The notes: generated by a model not told the origin, from the letters alone. 64,000 bases of DNA from JBGSWL01 sp041752455 (GCA_041752455.1 JBGSWL010000008.1:1-64000); one strand, 5' to 3'; positions 8,574 through 17,266 are shown, counted from the first letter of the stretch. Program-made: numbers and translations.

Positions 8574-9479
8574 ATGCCAGCGCCTCGAATAGCAAAGCCG
8601 AAAGCCGCGAGTAGCGAACGCCGAACTTCGGCCAAACGAAGCGCGCCGCAGCTGGTGAAAACCAGGTCCCAGCCGGAGGAAGACGACACGTCGCTCTCCG
8701 CGCTCGACAAGGCGATGCTGGTACTCGAAGCCGTGGTTGGTCATCCCCGCCCGGTCGGGTTACCCGACCTGACGACCGAGATCGGCCTGCCGCGCCAGAC
8801 GATGCACCGCATCCTGCGTCAGCTTGCCGAGCGTGGCCTGCTGATCTGTGATCCCTCACGCGATCGCTATGCGATCGGACCGAGACTGTCGCGACTTTCG
8901 ATGGCCGCGCTGCGCTCGGCCAATCATGACGCGCCGATCCGTGCCATCCTGACCGACATCGTCGGCGAGATTGGCGAGACCTGCAATGTCGGCGTGCTCG
9001 ACGGACTGCAGTTCGTCTATCTCGACCGTGTCGAATGCTCGTGGTCGCTGAGGGTTCATCTCACCGCTGGCAGCCGTGTGCCTGCGCACTGCACGAGCGG
9101 TGGTAAAGTGCTGCTCGCCCATCTCGAACCCGCTCTGCGGCGGACACTCATCGCGAGCACGGTACTCGCACGCCATACACCGGGCACGACGACCGATCCG
9201 GCGAAGCTCGCCAATGAGCTCGACCGAATCGCAGAGAAGGGCTTCGCGCTCAATAACGAAGAGTTCACCATCGGCGTGGTCGGCGCCGCCGTTCCGATCC
9301 TCGACGCCGAAGGGCGAGCGATGGCGGCTCTCGCCGTGCACGGACCATCGCCGCGCTTGTCAGTGGCGCGAGCGCGTCAGATCGTGCCGAAATTGCAGCT
9401 GGCCGCCAAGCGCCTCGCAGAGGCCTGGCAACTCGACGGCCACGAGACGACCACACCTTCAGCGCGACGGAGGCGCTGA
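8574..9479 (+). CDS. IclR-family transcriptional regulator
   Basis: This 301-residue regulator has a basic, probably disordered N-terminal tail of about 45 residues. A winged helix-turn-helix follows (DKAMLVLEAVVGH ... LPDLTTEIGLPRQTMHRILR, about residues 48-88). The C-terminal IclR effector domain is recognisable from HLTAGSRVPAHCTSGGKVLLA and GFALNNEEFTIGVVGAAVPI. It is divergent from the TTT/CoA-ligase operon and directly upstream of xsc on the same strand, so it is the obvious local regulator of sulfonate use. The start is uncertain: ATG 8574 has only a weak ribosome site, and GTG 8535 and TTG 8508 are in frame. Confidence 0.88.
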   Translation: MPAPRIAKPKAASSERRTSAKRSAPQLVKTRSQPEEDDTSLSALDKAMLVLEAVVGHPRPVGLPDLTTEIGLPRQTMHRILRQLAERGLLICDPSRDRYAIGPRLSRLSMAALRSANHDAPIRAILTDIVGEIGETCNVGVLDGLQFVYLDRVECSWSLRVHLTAGSRVPAHCTSGGKVLLAHLEPALRRTLIASTVLARHTPGTTTDPAKLANELDRIAEKGFALNNEEFTIGVVGAAVPILDAEGRAMAALAVHGPSPRLSVARARQIVPKLQLAAKRLAEAWQLDGHETTTPSARRRR

Positions 9480-9550
9480 TGCACAAAGAAGTACAGGTGA
9501 CGACGACGATGGTTTGCGAACCTGCTTCTGCTGCAACCCGATACGTACCG

Positions 9551-9572
9551 AGAGCCCCGGCCATCGGGCTCT
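9551..9572 (+). other. Hairpin between the IclR gene and xsc
   Basis: AGAGCCC and GGGCTCT form a perfect 7-bp stem with an 8-base loop, 72 bp after the regulator's stop and about 50 bp before the xsc ATG. No U-run follows, so it is not a standard intrinsic terminator. It could shape xsc mRNA or be a protein-binding palindrome. Confidence 0.4.
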
Positions 9573-9623
9573 TCGGCGTCTGAATCTCGCTACAACCAGA
9601 CCCAATCGAAAGGGGAACAAAAA

Positions 9624-11399
9624 ATGAAAATGACGACTGAAGAGGCATTCGTGAAGGTCCTCCAGATGCATGGCATCGAGGAAGCCTTCGGCATTATCGG
9701 CTCTGCGTTCATGCCGATTTCAGATCTGTTCCCGAAGGCAGGCATCCGCTTCTGGGATGTCGCACACGAATGCAACGGCGGCTACATCTGTGACGGTTAC
9801 ACGCGTGCCTCGGGAAAAATGGGCATGTGCATCGCGCAGAACGGCCCCGGCATCACGAACTTCGTGACCGCCATCAAAACCGCCTACTGGAACCACACGC
9901 CGATGCTGCTGGTGACCCCGCAGGCCGCCAATCGCACGATTGGTCAGGGCGGGTTTCAGGAAGTCGAGCAGATGGCGCTGTTCCGCGACATGGTCTGCTA
10001 TCAGGAGGAAGTCCGCGATCCTAATCGCATCGCCGAGGTCCTCAACCGCGTCATCACCAATGCGCGGCGCCGCTCGGCGCCGGCCCAGATCAACGTGCCG
10101 CGCGACTACTGGACCCAGGTCGTCGACATCACGCTACCGGCGATCATCGACTTCGAGCGCCCCTCGGGTGGCACCGAGGCGATAGAAGCGGCTGCAAAGC
10201 TGTTGTCTGAAGCCAAGTTCCCGGTGATCCTGTCCGGCGCCGGCGTGGTGATCGGCAACGCGATCCCCGAAACCGTTGCACTGGCCGAGCGGCTCGACAG
10301 CCCAGTCTGCAACAACTACCAGCACAACGACAGCTTCCCCGGCAGCCATCCGCTCGCCTGCGGACCGCTCGGCTACAACGGTTCCAAGGCTGGCATGGAA
10401 TTGATTGCCCAGGCCGATGTCGTGCTGGCACTCGGCACGCGCCTCAACCCGTTTTCGACGTTGCCCGGCTACGGCATCGACTACTGGCCGAAGAATGCCA
10501 AGCTGATCCAGGTCGACATCAACCCGGACCGCATCGGTCTCACCAAGCCGGTCGCGGTCGGCATCTGCGGCGATGCCAAGCAGGTGGCAAAGCAAATCCT
10601 CGCGAAGCTCACGCCGCAAGCCGGCAACGCTGGCCGTGAGGAGCGCAAGGCGCTGATCCACCGCACCAAGAGTGCGTGGCTGCAGGCGCTTTCCGGCATG
10701 GACCACGAGGATGACGATCCGGGCACGACGTGGAACGAGCGGGCTCGCACCCGCCAGCCCGAGCGCCTGTCACCACGTCAGGCGTGGCGTGCGATCCAGG
10801 CCGGCCTGCCCAAGGATGCGATCATTTCGTCCGACATCGGCAACAACTGCGCCATCGGCAATGCCTATCCGACCTTCGAGCAGGGCCGCAAATACCTCGC
10901 ACCGGGATTGTTCGGCCCCTGCGGCTACGGCTTCCCGTCCATCGTCGGCGCCAAGATCGGCTGCCCCGACGTGCCCGTGGTCGGGTTTGCCGGCGACGGC
11001 GCATTCGGCATCTCGATGAACGAGATGACCGCGATCGGTCGCAAGGAATGGCCGGGCATCACGATGGTGGTGTTCCGCAACTACCAGTGGGGCGCCGAAA
11101 AGCGGAACACGACGCTGTGGTACGATGACAACTTCGTCGGCACCGAACTCGATCCGGACCTATCCTATGCCAAGGTCGCCGAAGGCTGCGGTCTCAAGGG
11201 AGTCGCGGTGCGCACGCAGGCTGAATTGACCGCCGCGATCAAGGAGTCGTGCGAAGCCCAGAAGAAGGGCAAGACCACCTTCATCGAGGTGATCCTCAAT
11301 CAGGAACTCGGCGAGCCGTTCCGCCGCGACGCGATGAAGAAGCCGGTCGTCGTTGCCGGCATCGATCCCAAGGACATGCGCCCGCAGAAGGGCGCGTAA
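9624..11399 (+). CDS. xsc: Sulfoacetaldehyde acetyltransferase (desulfonating)
   Basis: This 591-residue thiamine-diphosphate enzyme of the acetolactate synthase fold has strong Xsc signatures: IIGSAFMPISDLFPKAGIRF near residue 24, ANRTIGQGGFQEVEQMALFR near 110, and the ThDP/Mg site GFAGDGAFGIS followed by NYQWGAEKRN near 455-490. Xsc converts sulfoacetaldehyde plus phosphate to acetyl phosphate and sulfite in the cytoplasm. The length matches the family. AAAGGGGAA precedes the ATG. It lies downstream of the IclR gene and ends at a bidirectional terminator against korB. No phosphate acetyltransferase gene is nearby, so acetyl phosphate must be handled by an enzyme encoded elsewhere. Confidence 0.93.
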   Translation: MKMTTEEAFVKVLQMHGIEEAFGIIGSAFMPISDLFPKAGIRFWDVAHECNGGYICDGYTRASGKMGMCIAQNGPGITNFVTAIKTAYWNHTPMLLVTPQAANRTIGQGGFQEVEQMALFRDMVCYQEEVRDPNRIAEVLNRVITNARRRSAPAQINVPRDYWTQVVDITLPAIIDFERPSGGTEAIEAAAKLLSEAKFPVILSGAGVVIGNAIPETVALAERLDSPVCNNYQHNDSFPGSHPLACGPLGYNGSKAGMELIAQADVVLALGTRLNPFSTLPGYGIDYWPKNAKLIQVDINPDRIGLTKPVAVGICGDAKQVAKQILAKLTPQAGNAGREERKALIHRTKSAWLQALSGMDHEDDDPGTTWNERARTRQPERLSPRQAWRAIQAGLPKDAIISSDIGNNCAIGNAYPTFEQGRKYLAPGLFGPCGYGFPSIVGAKIGCPDVPVVGFAGDGAFGISMNEMTAIGRKEWPGITMVVFRNYQWGAEKRNTTLWYDDNFVGTELDPDLSYAKVAEGCGLKGVAVRTQAELTAAIKESCEAQKKGKTTFIEVILNQELGEPFRRDAMKKPVVVAGIDPKDMRPQKGA

Positions 11400-11435
11400 A
11401 CCCCGGCGACTGCCGAGTTCTGCCGGCGACAAAAT

Positions 11436-11465
11436 GGGCAGCGATGGCTTACGCCGTCGCTGCCC
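11436..11465. terminator. Bidirectional terminator between xsc and korB
   Basis: A 13-bp stem (GGGCAGCGATGGC against GCCGTCGCTGCCC, one G-T wobble) with a 4-base loop lies between two convergent stop codons. TTATAAATT follows on the plus strand and ATTTTGTC on the minus strand, so it can end transcripts from both sides. Confidence 0.75.
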
Positions 11466-11492
11466 TTATAAATTCAGACCGCATCCAAGTTC

Positions 11493-12548
11493 TCAGGCGA
11501 ACCGCGCGTTGATCTCGTCGAGCTTCTTGGCACCGGGACACAGCGATTTCACGTCGAGCGAATTCAGCGGCGCGTTCGCTGTACCCAGAACCTGATGCAG
11601 GTCGGTCTCGGCCGGATCGATGTAGAGCAAGCCCGTCGCGACCTCACCACTGGAGGCGCGCGAGCGGATCATGTTGAGCGCGCTGTCGGGATCGGACGGA
11701 TCGTGCGCCGCGTCGAGCTTGTGCAGGCGCAGCATCGAGCCGTCGTGCATCTCGACGCCAACCGTCTCGCCCTCGCCGTATTCGGCGACGATCTCGTGCT
11801 TTGGCGGTACCAGATCGAGCTTACCGATGGAATCGTTGTGAGCGCGCACGTAGTCGTAGCTCTTGGTCGACGACGAGTGATTGTTGAACGTCACGCACGG
11901 GCTCATCACATCGATCAGCGCGAAGCCGCGATAGTTGATGCCGGCCTTGATCAGAGGCACCAATTGATCCTTGTCGCCGGAAAACGAGCGCGCAACGAAG
12001 CCGGCACCAAGCTGAATCGCCATCTGACACAGATCGATCGGGTCGAACGGATTCGGCGCTCCTTTCTTGGACGGCGAGTTCTTGTCGTTGGTCGCAGAGA
12101 ACTGCCCCTTGGTCAGACCGTAACAACCGTTGTTCATGACGATATAGATCATGTCGAGCTTGCGCCGCACTGCGTGCGCGAATTGGCCGAGGCCAATCGA
12201 TGCGGTATCGCCGTCACCCGAGACACCGATATAGACGAGGTCACGATTGGCCAGGTTAGCACCGGTCGCAACCGACGGCATACGGCCGTGCACCGAATTG
12301 AACCCGTGCGCCTGCGAAATGAAATAGGTCGGTGACTTGGACGAACAGCCGATACCGGAGATCTTGGCGATGCGGTGCGGCGGCAGCTCGAGCTGATAGC
12401 AAGACTCGATGATCGCAGCAGTAATGCTGTCGTGGCCACATCCCGCGCACAGCGTCGACATCGAGCCTTCATAGTCGCGACGCGTCAACCCCAGCGCGTT
12501 GCGCTTGAGCGAAGGATGGTGGGCGGACGGCTTGGAGATGTAGGTCAT
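11493..12548 (-). CDS. korB: 2-oxoacid:acceptor oxidoreductase, beta (ThDP) subunit
   Basis: This 351-residue protein matches the thiamine-diphosphate subunit of 2-oxoacid:ferredoxin oxidoreductases. CAGCGHDSI (near residue 34) and KISGIGCSS supply cluster/cofactor cysteines. YIGVSGDGDTASIGLGQF near 112 with IVMNNGCYGLTKGQFS is the ThDP-Mg motif. It oxidatively decarboxylates a 2-oxoacid to the acyl-CoA together with korA. The start at 12548 is the first ATG after a 13-bp gap; an upstream in-frame extension has no support. Substrate (2-oxoglutarate or pyruvate) is undetermined; the three-gene set resembles NADP-linked 2-oxoglutarate oxidoreductase KorABC of Azoarcus. Confidence 0.85.
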   Translation of the reverse strand: MTYISKPSAHHPSLKRNALGLTRRDYEGSMSTLCAGCGHDSITAAIIESCYQLELPPHRIAKISGIGCSSKSPTYFISQAHGFNSVHGRMPSVATGANLANRDLVYIGVSGDGDTASIGLGQFAHAVRRKLDMIYIVMNNGCYGLTKGQFSATNDKNSPSKKGAPNPFDPIDLCQMAIQLGAGFVARSFSGDKDQLVPLIKAGINYRGFALIDVMSPCVTFNNHSSSTKSYDYVRAHNDSIGKLDLVPPKHEIVAEYGEGETVGVEMHDGSMLRLHKLDAAHDPSDPDSALNMIRSRASSGEVATGLLYIDPAETDLHQVLGTANAPLNSLDVKSLCPGAKKLDEINARFA

Positions 12549-12561
12549 GGTGGATTCCCAT

Positions 12562-13191
12562 CTAACCACGCGCATCAGAGTGTCGTGAGGATTGAAATTT
12601 TTCAAACCCCTTCCGCAGACGAAGATACAAGAACCCTACGAGCGCTACAACCCAGCACATAAACATCAAATCCTCCAGCTTTTCTTCAATACTTGCAAAC
12701 GATTCAATGCTCCGCACCCACCGATACGCCTCGACTTTACTGAATACTTTAATTTCCGCGATCTTCGCATCAACAGCGGCTTCAAATTTCTCTAATGAAG
12801 TGAGGCCGTATAACCTTGATCTTTGGGCTTCAACATTGGATCCTGGCAACCGACCGCCCGAATCTCCAACCGCTTCCGTCGCGTGCCGAAGCACACTTGA
12901 TACAAATGGCAAAAGGCAAACCATGAACTCCAATGCTGCCTCGTAACTTTCTTGTTTTTTTATCGCCGAAGAAAGTTTCCATTTGCGATCCTGCAAAACT
13001 TGCCATTGCCCCAACAATATGCTCGCGAAATCTGGAATGGGTGATCCAAGAATATGAATCGTGGGGTGCGATTCAATTACGATAGGCGAAGGAGAAAAAT
13101 GCTCCGCTTCCAGTCTCACGGATAGCCATTGAAACACTTGGCTAGCTATAGCCATTAGCACGCAAGCACCAAGAAGGAACTTTGCAGCCAT
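12562..13191 (-). CDS. Unrecognised membrane protein inserted between korA and korB
   Basis: This 209-residue protein of no family I recognise starts at an ATG preceded by a strong GGAGGCG. The N-terminal helix (FLLGACVLMAIASQVFQW, residues 5-22) and a C-terminal one (MFMCWVVALVGFLYLRL, about 176-192) are membrane segments. The roughly 150-residue stretch between them is soluble and partly charged, with helical Lys/Glu-rich parts (about 118-170). A basic tail follows. Its base composition is visibly A/T-richer than the kor genes on both sides, suggesting separate origin. It begins 31 bp after korA and ends 13 bp before korB, so it must be co-transcribed with them. Confidence 0.7.
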   Translation of the reverse strand: MAAKFLLGACVLMAIASQVFQWLSVRLEAEHFSPSPIVIESHPTIHILGSPIPDFASILLGQWQVLQDRKWKLSSAIKKQESYEAALEFMVCLLPFVSSVLRHATEAVGDSGGRLPGSNVEAQRSRLYGLTSLEKFEAAVDAKIAEIKVFSKVEAYRWVRSIESFASIEEKLEDLMFMCWVVALVGFLYLRLRKGFEKFQSSRHSDARG

Positions 13192-13222
13192 AATCGCCTC
13201 CGTTAAGCTCGCTACCGAAGTT

Positions 13223-15031
13223 TTATTCCGCCGCCTGCTTGGCTGGCGTGAGAATTTCCCTGCGGATGCCATCGAGCACTTCTTCTGCGGCGAGCGGCGT
13301 ACCGTCATAGCAGAGGATCGAACCGAGCTTCGCCATCGGCACCCCGGCCTCGATCATGATCAGCTTCTTCATTTGCGCGTCGCGGTTCTGCTCGATCACC
13401 AGCACGCGCTCGTGCTCGGCACAGAATTCGGCGATCTGGGAGGAGAACGGAAACGCCTTGATCCGCAGCATGTTGATCTTGACGCCGTCTTCCGCAAGCC
13501 GGTCGAGCGCTTCCACGACCGCCGGTCGGGTGCCGCCGAAACAGATCACACCGATCGGGCTGTTGGCGTCGCGGTAGACCCGCTCGGGCTTCGGCAGGAT
13601 CGCGGCTGCCGTATCGAACTTTTCGGCGATGCGATCGATGACACGCCGGTGAATGGTACCATCCTCGGTATAGCGGGCGTTCTCGTCGTGCGACGTGCCG
13701 CGCGTGAAGAACGCCCCCTTGGTCGGATGCGTGCCGGGTAGCGTGCGATAAGGTATGCCGTCGCCATCGACGTCGCGGTAACGGCCGTAGCTTTCCAGCG
13801 CATCGAGACCCGCTGCGTCGAGCACCTTGCCGCGATCGAACACCTTGGCATCGTCCCAGGCAAGCCGGTCCACGACCCAGTCGTTCATACCGATATCGAG
13901 ATCGCTCATGACGATGACCGGCGTCTGCAACCGCTCGGCGAAGTCGAATGCTTCCGCTCCAAACGTGAAGCACTCGTTCGGGTCGGCGGGGAACAGCAGC
14001 ACGTGTTTGGTGTCGCCGTGCGAGGCGTAGGCACACGAGAGAATATCGGATTGCTGGGTTCGGGTCGGCATGCCGGTCGAAGGGCCGCCACGCTGCACGT
14101 TGAACAGCACCACGGGGATCTCGGCGAAATACGCGAGCCCGAGGAACTCGCTCATCAGCGAGATGCCCGGACCCGATGTCGCCGTAAACGACCGCGAACC
14201 GTTCCAGCCGGCACCGATTGCGATGCCGATCGCCGCCAATTCGTCCTCGGCCTGTACGATGCCGAAGTTCTTCTCGCCCTTGGCATTGACGAGGTAGCGT
14301 CTGGCATAGCGCTCGTAGGATTCAGCCAGCGAGGTCGATGGCGTGATCGGGTACCAGGCGCACACTGTGGCTCCGGCGAATACCGCACCGAGGCCACCCG
14401 CCTCGTTGCCGGTGATCATGATCTTGCCGCGTGTACCTGTCGCGGCGCGCACGCTAATCGCCAGCGGGCAGGCGAAGTGCTCGAACGCGTAGGCGCGACC
14501 AAGCTCCACCGCCTCGAGGTTCGGCGCAATCAACTTGTCTTTGCCGTCGAGCTGATCGCGAACCACACCTTCGAGCACCGCCATGTCGATCGACAACAGC
14601 GCAGTTAGTGCGCCGACGTAGACCATGTTCTTGAACAGCTGGCGCTGGCGTGGATCGCTCCACTTCTTGGCGCAGATGGCGGCGATCGGGATCGGGAGCA
14701 CCGCGATGTCCTCGCGATTCCACAGCCGCGGCATCGAACTGTCGTAGACCAGATAGCCACCTGGCACGATGCTGGCGAGATCCTCGGCGAACGACTGCGG
14801 GTTCATCGCCACCATCAGGTCCACACCAGCGCGGCGGCCGACATAGCCCTTCTCGGACACCCGCACTTCATACCAGGTCGCGAGGCCCTGGATGTTCGAC
14901 GGGAAGATGTTCTTCGGCGCGATCGGTATGCCCATACGAAACAGCGTCTTGGCGAACATCGTATTGGCCGAGGCGGAGCCCGAGCCATTGACGGTCGCGA
15001 AACGGACCACGAAATCGTTGATGCCGCTCAT
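13223..15031 (-). CDS. korA: 2-oxoacid:acceptor oxidoreductase, fused gamma-alpha subunit
   Basis: This 602-residue protein has the gamma domain first (residues 1 to about 190: VRFATVNGSGSASANTMFAK and the YEVRVSEKGYVGRR region). The alpha domain follows with GNEAGGLGAVFAGATVCAWY, PITPSTSLAE and GPGISLMSEFLGLAYFAEIP. The fusion is typical of KGOR-type enzymes of bacteria and archaea. It lacks its own iron-sulfur motif, so electrons pass through KorB and the KorC-like flavoprotein encoded just upstream. GGAGG lies about ten bases before the ATG, and the gap from korC is 19 bp. Confidence 0.88.
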   Translation of the reverse strand: MSGINDFVVRFATVNGSGSASANTMFAKTLFRMGIPIAPKNIFPSNIQGLATWYEVRVSEKGYVGRRAGVDLMVAMNPQSFAEDLASIVPGGYLVYDSSMPRLWNREDIAVLPIPIAAICAKKWSDPRQRQLFKNMVYVGALTALLSIDMAVLEGVVRDQLDGKDKLIAPNLEAVELGRAYAFEHFACPLAISVRAATGTRGKIMITGNEAGGLGAVFAGATVCAWYPITPSTSLAESYERYARRYLVNAKGEKNFGIVQAEDELAAIGIAIGAGWNGSRSFTATSGPGISLMSEFLGLAYFAEIPVVLFNVQRGGPSTGMPTRTQQSDILSCAYASHGDTKHVLLFPADPNECFTFGAEAFDFAERLQTPVIVMSDLDIGMNDWVVDRLAWDDAKVFDRGKVLDAAGLDALESYGRYRDVDGDGIPYRTLPGTHPTKGAFFTRGTSHDENARYTEDGTIHRRVIDRIAEKFDTAAAILPKPERVYRDANSPIGVICFGGTRPAVVEALDRLAEDGVKINMLRIKAFPFSSQIAEFCAEHERVLVIEQNRDAQMKKLIMIEAGVPMAKLGSILCYDGTPLAAEEVLDGIRREILTPAKQAAE

Positions 15032-15050
15032 GCGCTTTCAGAGCCTCCGC

Positions 15051-16910
15051 TCATGCGATATAGGCGTCGAGATGGCGCTGGCAGGCGGACGACGCCTGGC
15101 GCTCGACGTAGAAGTACTTCTGCATGTCCCAGGCACCGGTCGGGCAGCGCTCGGCGCATAGTCCGCAGTGCAGGCAGACATCCTCGTCCTTGGCCATGAT
15201 CCGGCCCGTCTTCAGCGCATCCGATACATAGATCGACTGCGCGGTGCGCTCGGCTGGCTGGCGCAGGCTCGCGCGCAAATCCGTCTCGGGCTTGTTGTCG
15301 GTGAAGTTGATGCAATCGACCGGGCAGATGTCGACGCAGGCATCGCACTCGATGCAGAGATCGCGGGCGAATACCGTCTGAACGTCGCAGTTCAAACAAC
15401 GTTCGGCTTCTTTTGCGGCCAGCATGTCGTCGTAGCCGAGCTCGACCTCTACCTTGAGGTTCCTGAGCGACTTGGCGAGGTCGGCATGCGGCACCGCCAC
15501 GCGCTTCCCCGCGCTGTAATCGTTGGAATACGACCACTCGTGAATGCCCATCTTCTGGCTGACGAGATTGGTGCCGGGTCGCGGCCGCTCGGTTACCGGA
15601 CGTCCCTGGCAGAAGCTGTCGATCGAGATCGCCGCCTGATGGCCGTGCGCCACCGCCCAGATGATATTCGCAGGCCCCCACGCCGCGTCGCCACCAAAGA
15701 ACACACCGGGCCGCGTCGACATGAAGGTCGTCTTGTCGACTTCCGGCATGTCCCATTTGCCGAAGTCGATGCCGATGTCGCGCTCGATCCAAGGGAAGGC
15801 GTTGTCCTGGCCGATCGCCATCAACACCTGATCGCACGGGATGAATACTTCTTCGCCTGTCGCGATCAATGAGCGGCGGCCATCGGCGCCATACTCGGCG
15901 CGCATCTTCTCGAAGCGCACGCCGGTCAGACGACCATTCTCGACGATGAATTCCTTGGGATTGTGGTTGTCGAGGATCGGCACGCCCTCATGTTCGGCTT
16001 CCTCGATCTCCCATGCCGAGGCTTTCATGTCCTGCCGCGGAGAGCGCACCGTGACGGTGACCGCCGTAGCGCCGAGCCGCAGGGCCGTGCGGCAACAATC
16101 CATCGCGGTATTGCCGCCACCGATGACGACGACGCGCGGCTCGACCCGCTCGACGTGAGCGAAGGCGACCGAGGTCAGGAAATCGATGCCGATCTGGATC
16201 GATTTGTCGGCCTCGACACGACCAGGGACAGAAAGGTCCTTGCCCTTGGGGGCGCCGGTGCCGACGAACACCGCGTCGTAGCCTTCGCCGAGCAGGCCCG
16301 CGAGGCTTTTAACCTCGTGACCAAAGCGCGTCTCGACATCGAGTGCGACGATCTGATCGACCTCCGCGTCGAGCACGCTCGCCGGCAGCCGGAACGATGG
16401 AATGTTGGTGCGCATCAGGCCACCGGCCTTCGGGTCCTTCTCGAGCACGACGCACTGATAGCCGATGGTCGAGAGATCGCGCGCGACAGTGAGTGATGCC
16501 GGCCCACCTCCGATCAAGGCGACGCGCTTGCCGTTGCGTGCCGTGCCGGGCTGCGGCAAGCGATCAGAGATGTCGCCCTTGTAGTCGGCGGCGACGCGCT
16601 TCAGGCGGCAGATCGCGACCGGCTTCTCCTCGACGCGACCACGCCGGCACGCCGGTTCGCACGGGCGGTCGCAAACGCGCCCGAGAATGCCGGGAAAGAC
16701 GTTGCTTTCCCAATTCAGCATATAGGCGTCGGCGTAGCGCTTCTGAGCGATGAGGCGGATGTACTCCGGCACCGGCGTATGCGCCGGGCAGGCCCATTGG
16801 CAGTCGACTACTTTGTGGAAGTACTGCGGATCGGACAGATTAGTGGGCGGCGTGCCAGCTCCTGCGCGCAATTTCGCCTCCGATCGCGTCGCCGCGTCAC
16901 CTTGCTGCAT
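15051..16910 (-). CDS. korC: FAD/NAD(P)-dependent iron-sulfur oxidoreductase subunit (KorC/GltD-like)
   Basis: This 619-residue protein combines three parts. An N-terminal GltD-like Fe-S region (CQWACPAHTPVPEYI, CDRPCEPACRRGR, about residues 37-85) comes first. A two-dinucleotide-binding flavoprotein core follows (FAD: VALIGGGPASLTVARDL near 132; NAD(P): VVVIGGGNTAMDCC near 265). The C-terminus has a bacterial ferredoxin domain with two 4Fe-4S motifs (CIECDACVDICPVDC and CLHCGLCAERCP). It should pass electrons between the KorAB enzyme and NAD(P)H or ferredoxin. The start at 16910 is preferred because AGGTGG precedes it; a GTG at 17006 is in frame. First gene of the kor run. Confidence 0.82.
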   Translation of the reverse strand: MQQGDAATRSEAKLRAGAGTPPTNLSDPQYFHKVVDCQWACPAHTPVPEYIRLIAQKRYADAYMLNWESNVFPGILGRVCDRPCEPACRRGRVEEKPVAICRLKRVAADYKGDISDRLPQPGTARNGKRVALIGGGPASLTVARDLSTIGYQCVVLEKDPKAGGLMRTNIPSFRLPASVLDAEVDQIVALDVETRFGHEVKSLAGLLGEGYDAVFVGTGAPKGKDLSVPGRVEADKSIQIGIDFLTSVAFAHVERVEPRVVVIGGGNTAMDCCRTALRLGATAVTVTVRSPRQDMKASAWEIEEAEHEGVPILDNHNPKEFIVENGRLTGVRFEKMRAEYGADGRRSLIATGEEVFIPCDQVLMAIGQDNAFPWIERDIGIDFGKWDMPEVDKTTFMSTRPGVFFGGDAAWGPANIIWAVAHGHQAAISIDSFCQGRPVTERPRPGTNLVSQKMGIHEWSYSNDYSAGKRVAVPHADLAKSLRNLKVEVELGYDDMLAAKEAERCLNCDVQTVFARDLCIECDACVDICPVDCINFTDNKPETDLRASLRQPAERTAQSIYVSDALKTGRIMAKDEDVCLHCGLCAERCPTGAWDMQKYFYVERQASSACQRHLDAYIA

Positions 16911-17209
16911 CAGTTCCACCTGTCTCGGCGTCCCGCCCGCGCCCGGTATTCCGGATCGTAGTTCAGAGTTGTCGAGTGAGCGTCTTTCGCACGATCGAGT
17001 CGACACAGGAAAGCAGTTAGACGCATTGCCGCAGTCGATTCAAGCGGGCCCAACGCATTCCAAGCAGAAGCTTTCGGTCGTGCTGCATTGCAGCAGAAAA
17101 CGAGCCGTTGTCGTCATGCATCCAACCTCGATGGCATTTGCACTCCATCATCCTGCTCAATCCCGCTTCGAGCGTCGACAAAGTGCGCCGGTCTGATCGG
17201 GGCTGATGC
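16911..17209. other. Leader/intergenic region upstream of korC
   Basis: About 300 bp between the korC start and the groEL terminator. It should contain the korC promoter on the minus strand. I found no convincing -35/-10 pair, FNR-type palindrome or coding frame with a ribosome site. A short CTGCATTGCAG palindrome near 17081 is the only visible structure. Confidence 0.4.
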
Positions 17210-17239
17210 AAAAAAAGGGCGACCCTTGCGGGCCGCCCT
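17210..17239 (-). terminator. Intrinsic terminator of groES-groEL
   Basis: On the minus strand AGGGCGGCCC-GCAA-GGGTCGCCCT forms a 10-bp stem with one G-U pair and is followed directly by seven T residues. It lies 27 bp after the groEL stop. Confidence 0.9.
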
Positions 17240-17266
17240 TCCTGAAGACAAGCCGTTGGGCCAGCC

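Noticed and set aside
12562..13191. An insertion sequence or mobile element around the orphan gene in the kor operon
   Set aside because: No transposase, terminal inverted repeats or target-site duplication can be seen at either end.
17007..17211. A small RNA gene between korC and groEL
   Set aside because: Only a short isolated palindrome; no promoter-terminator pair belonging to it.
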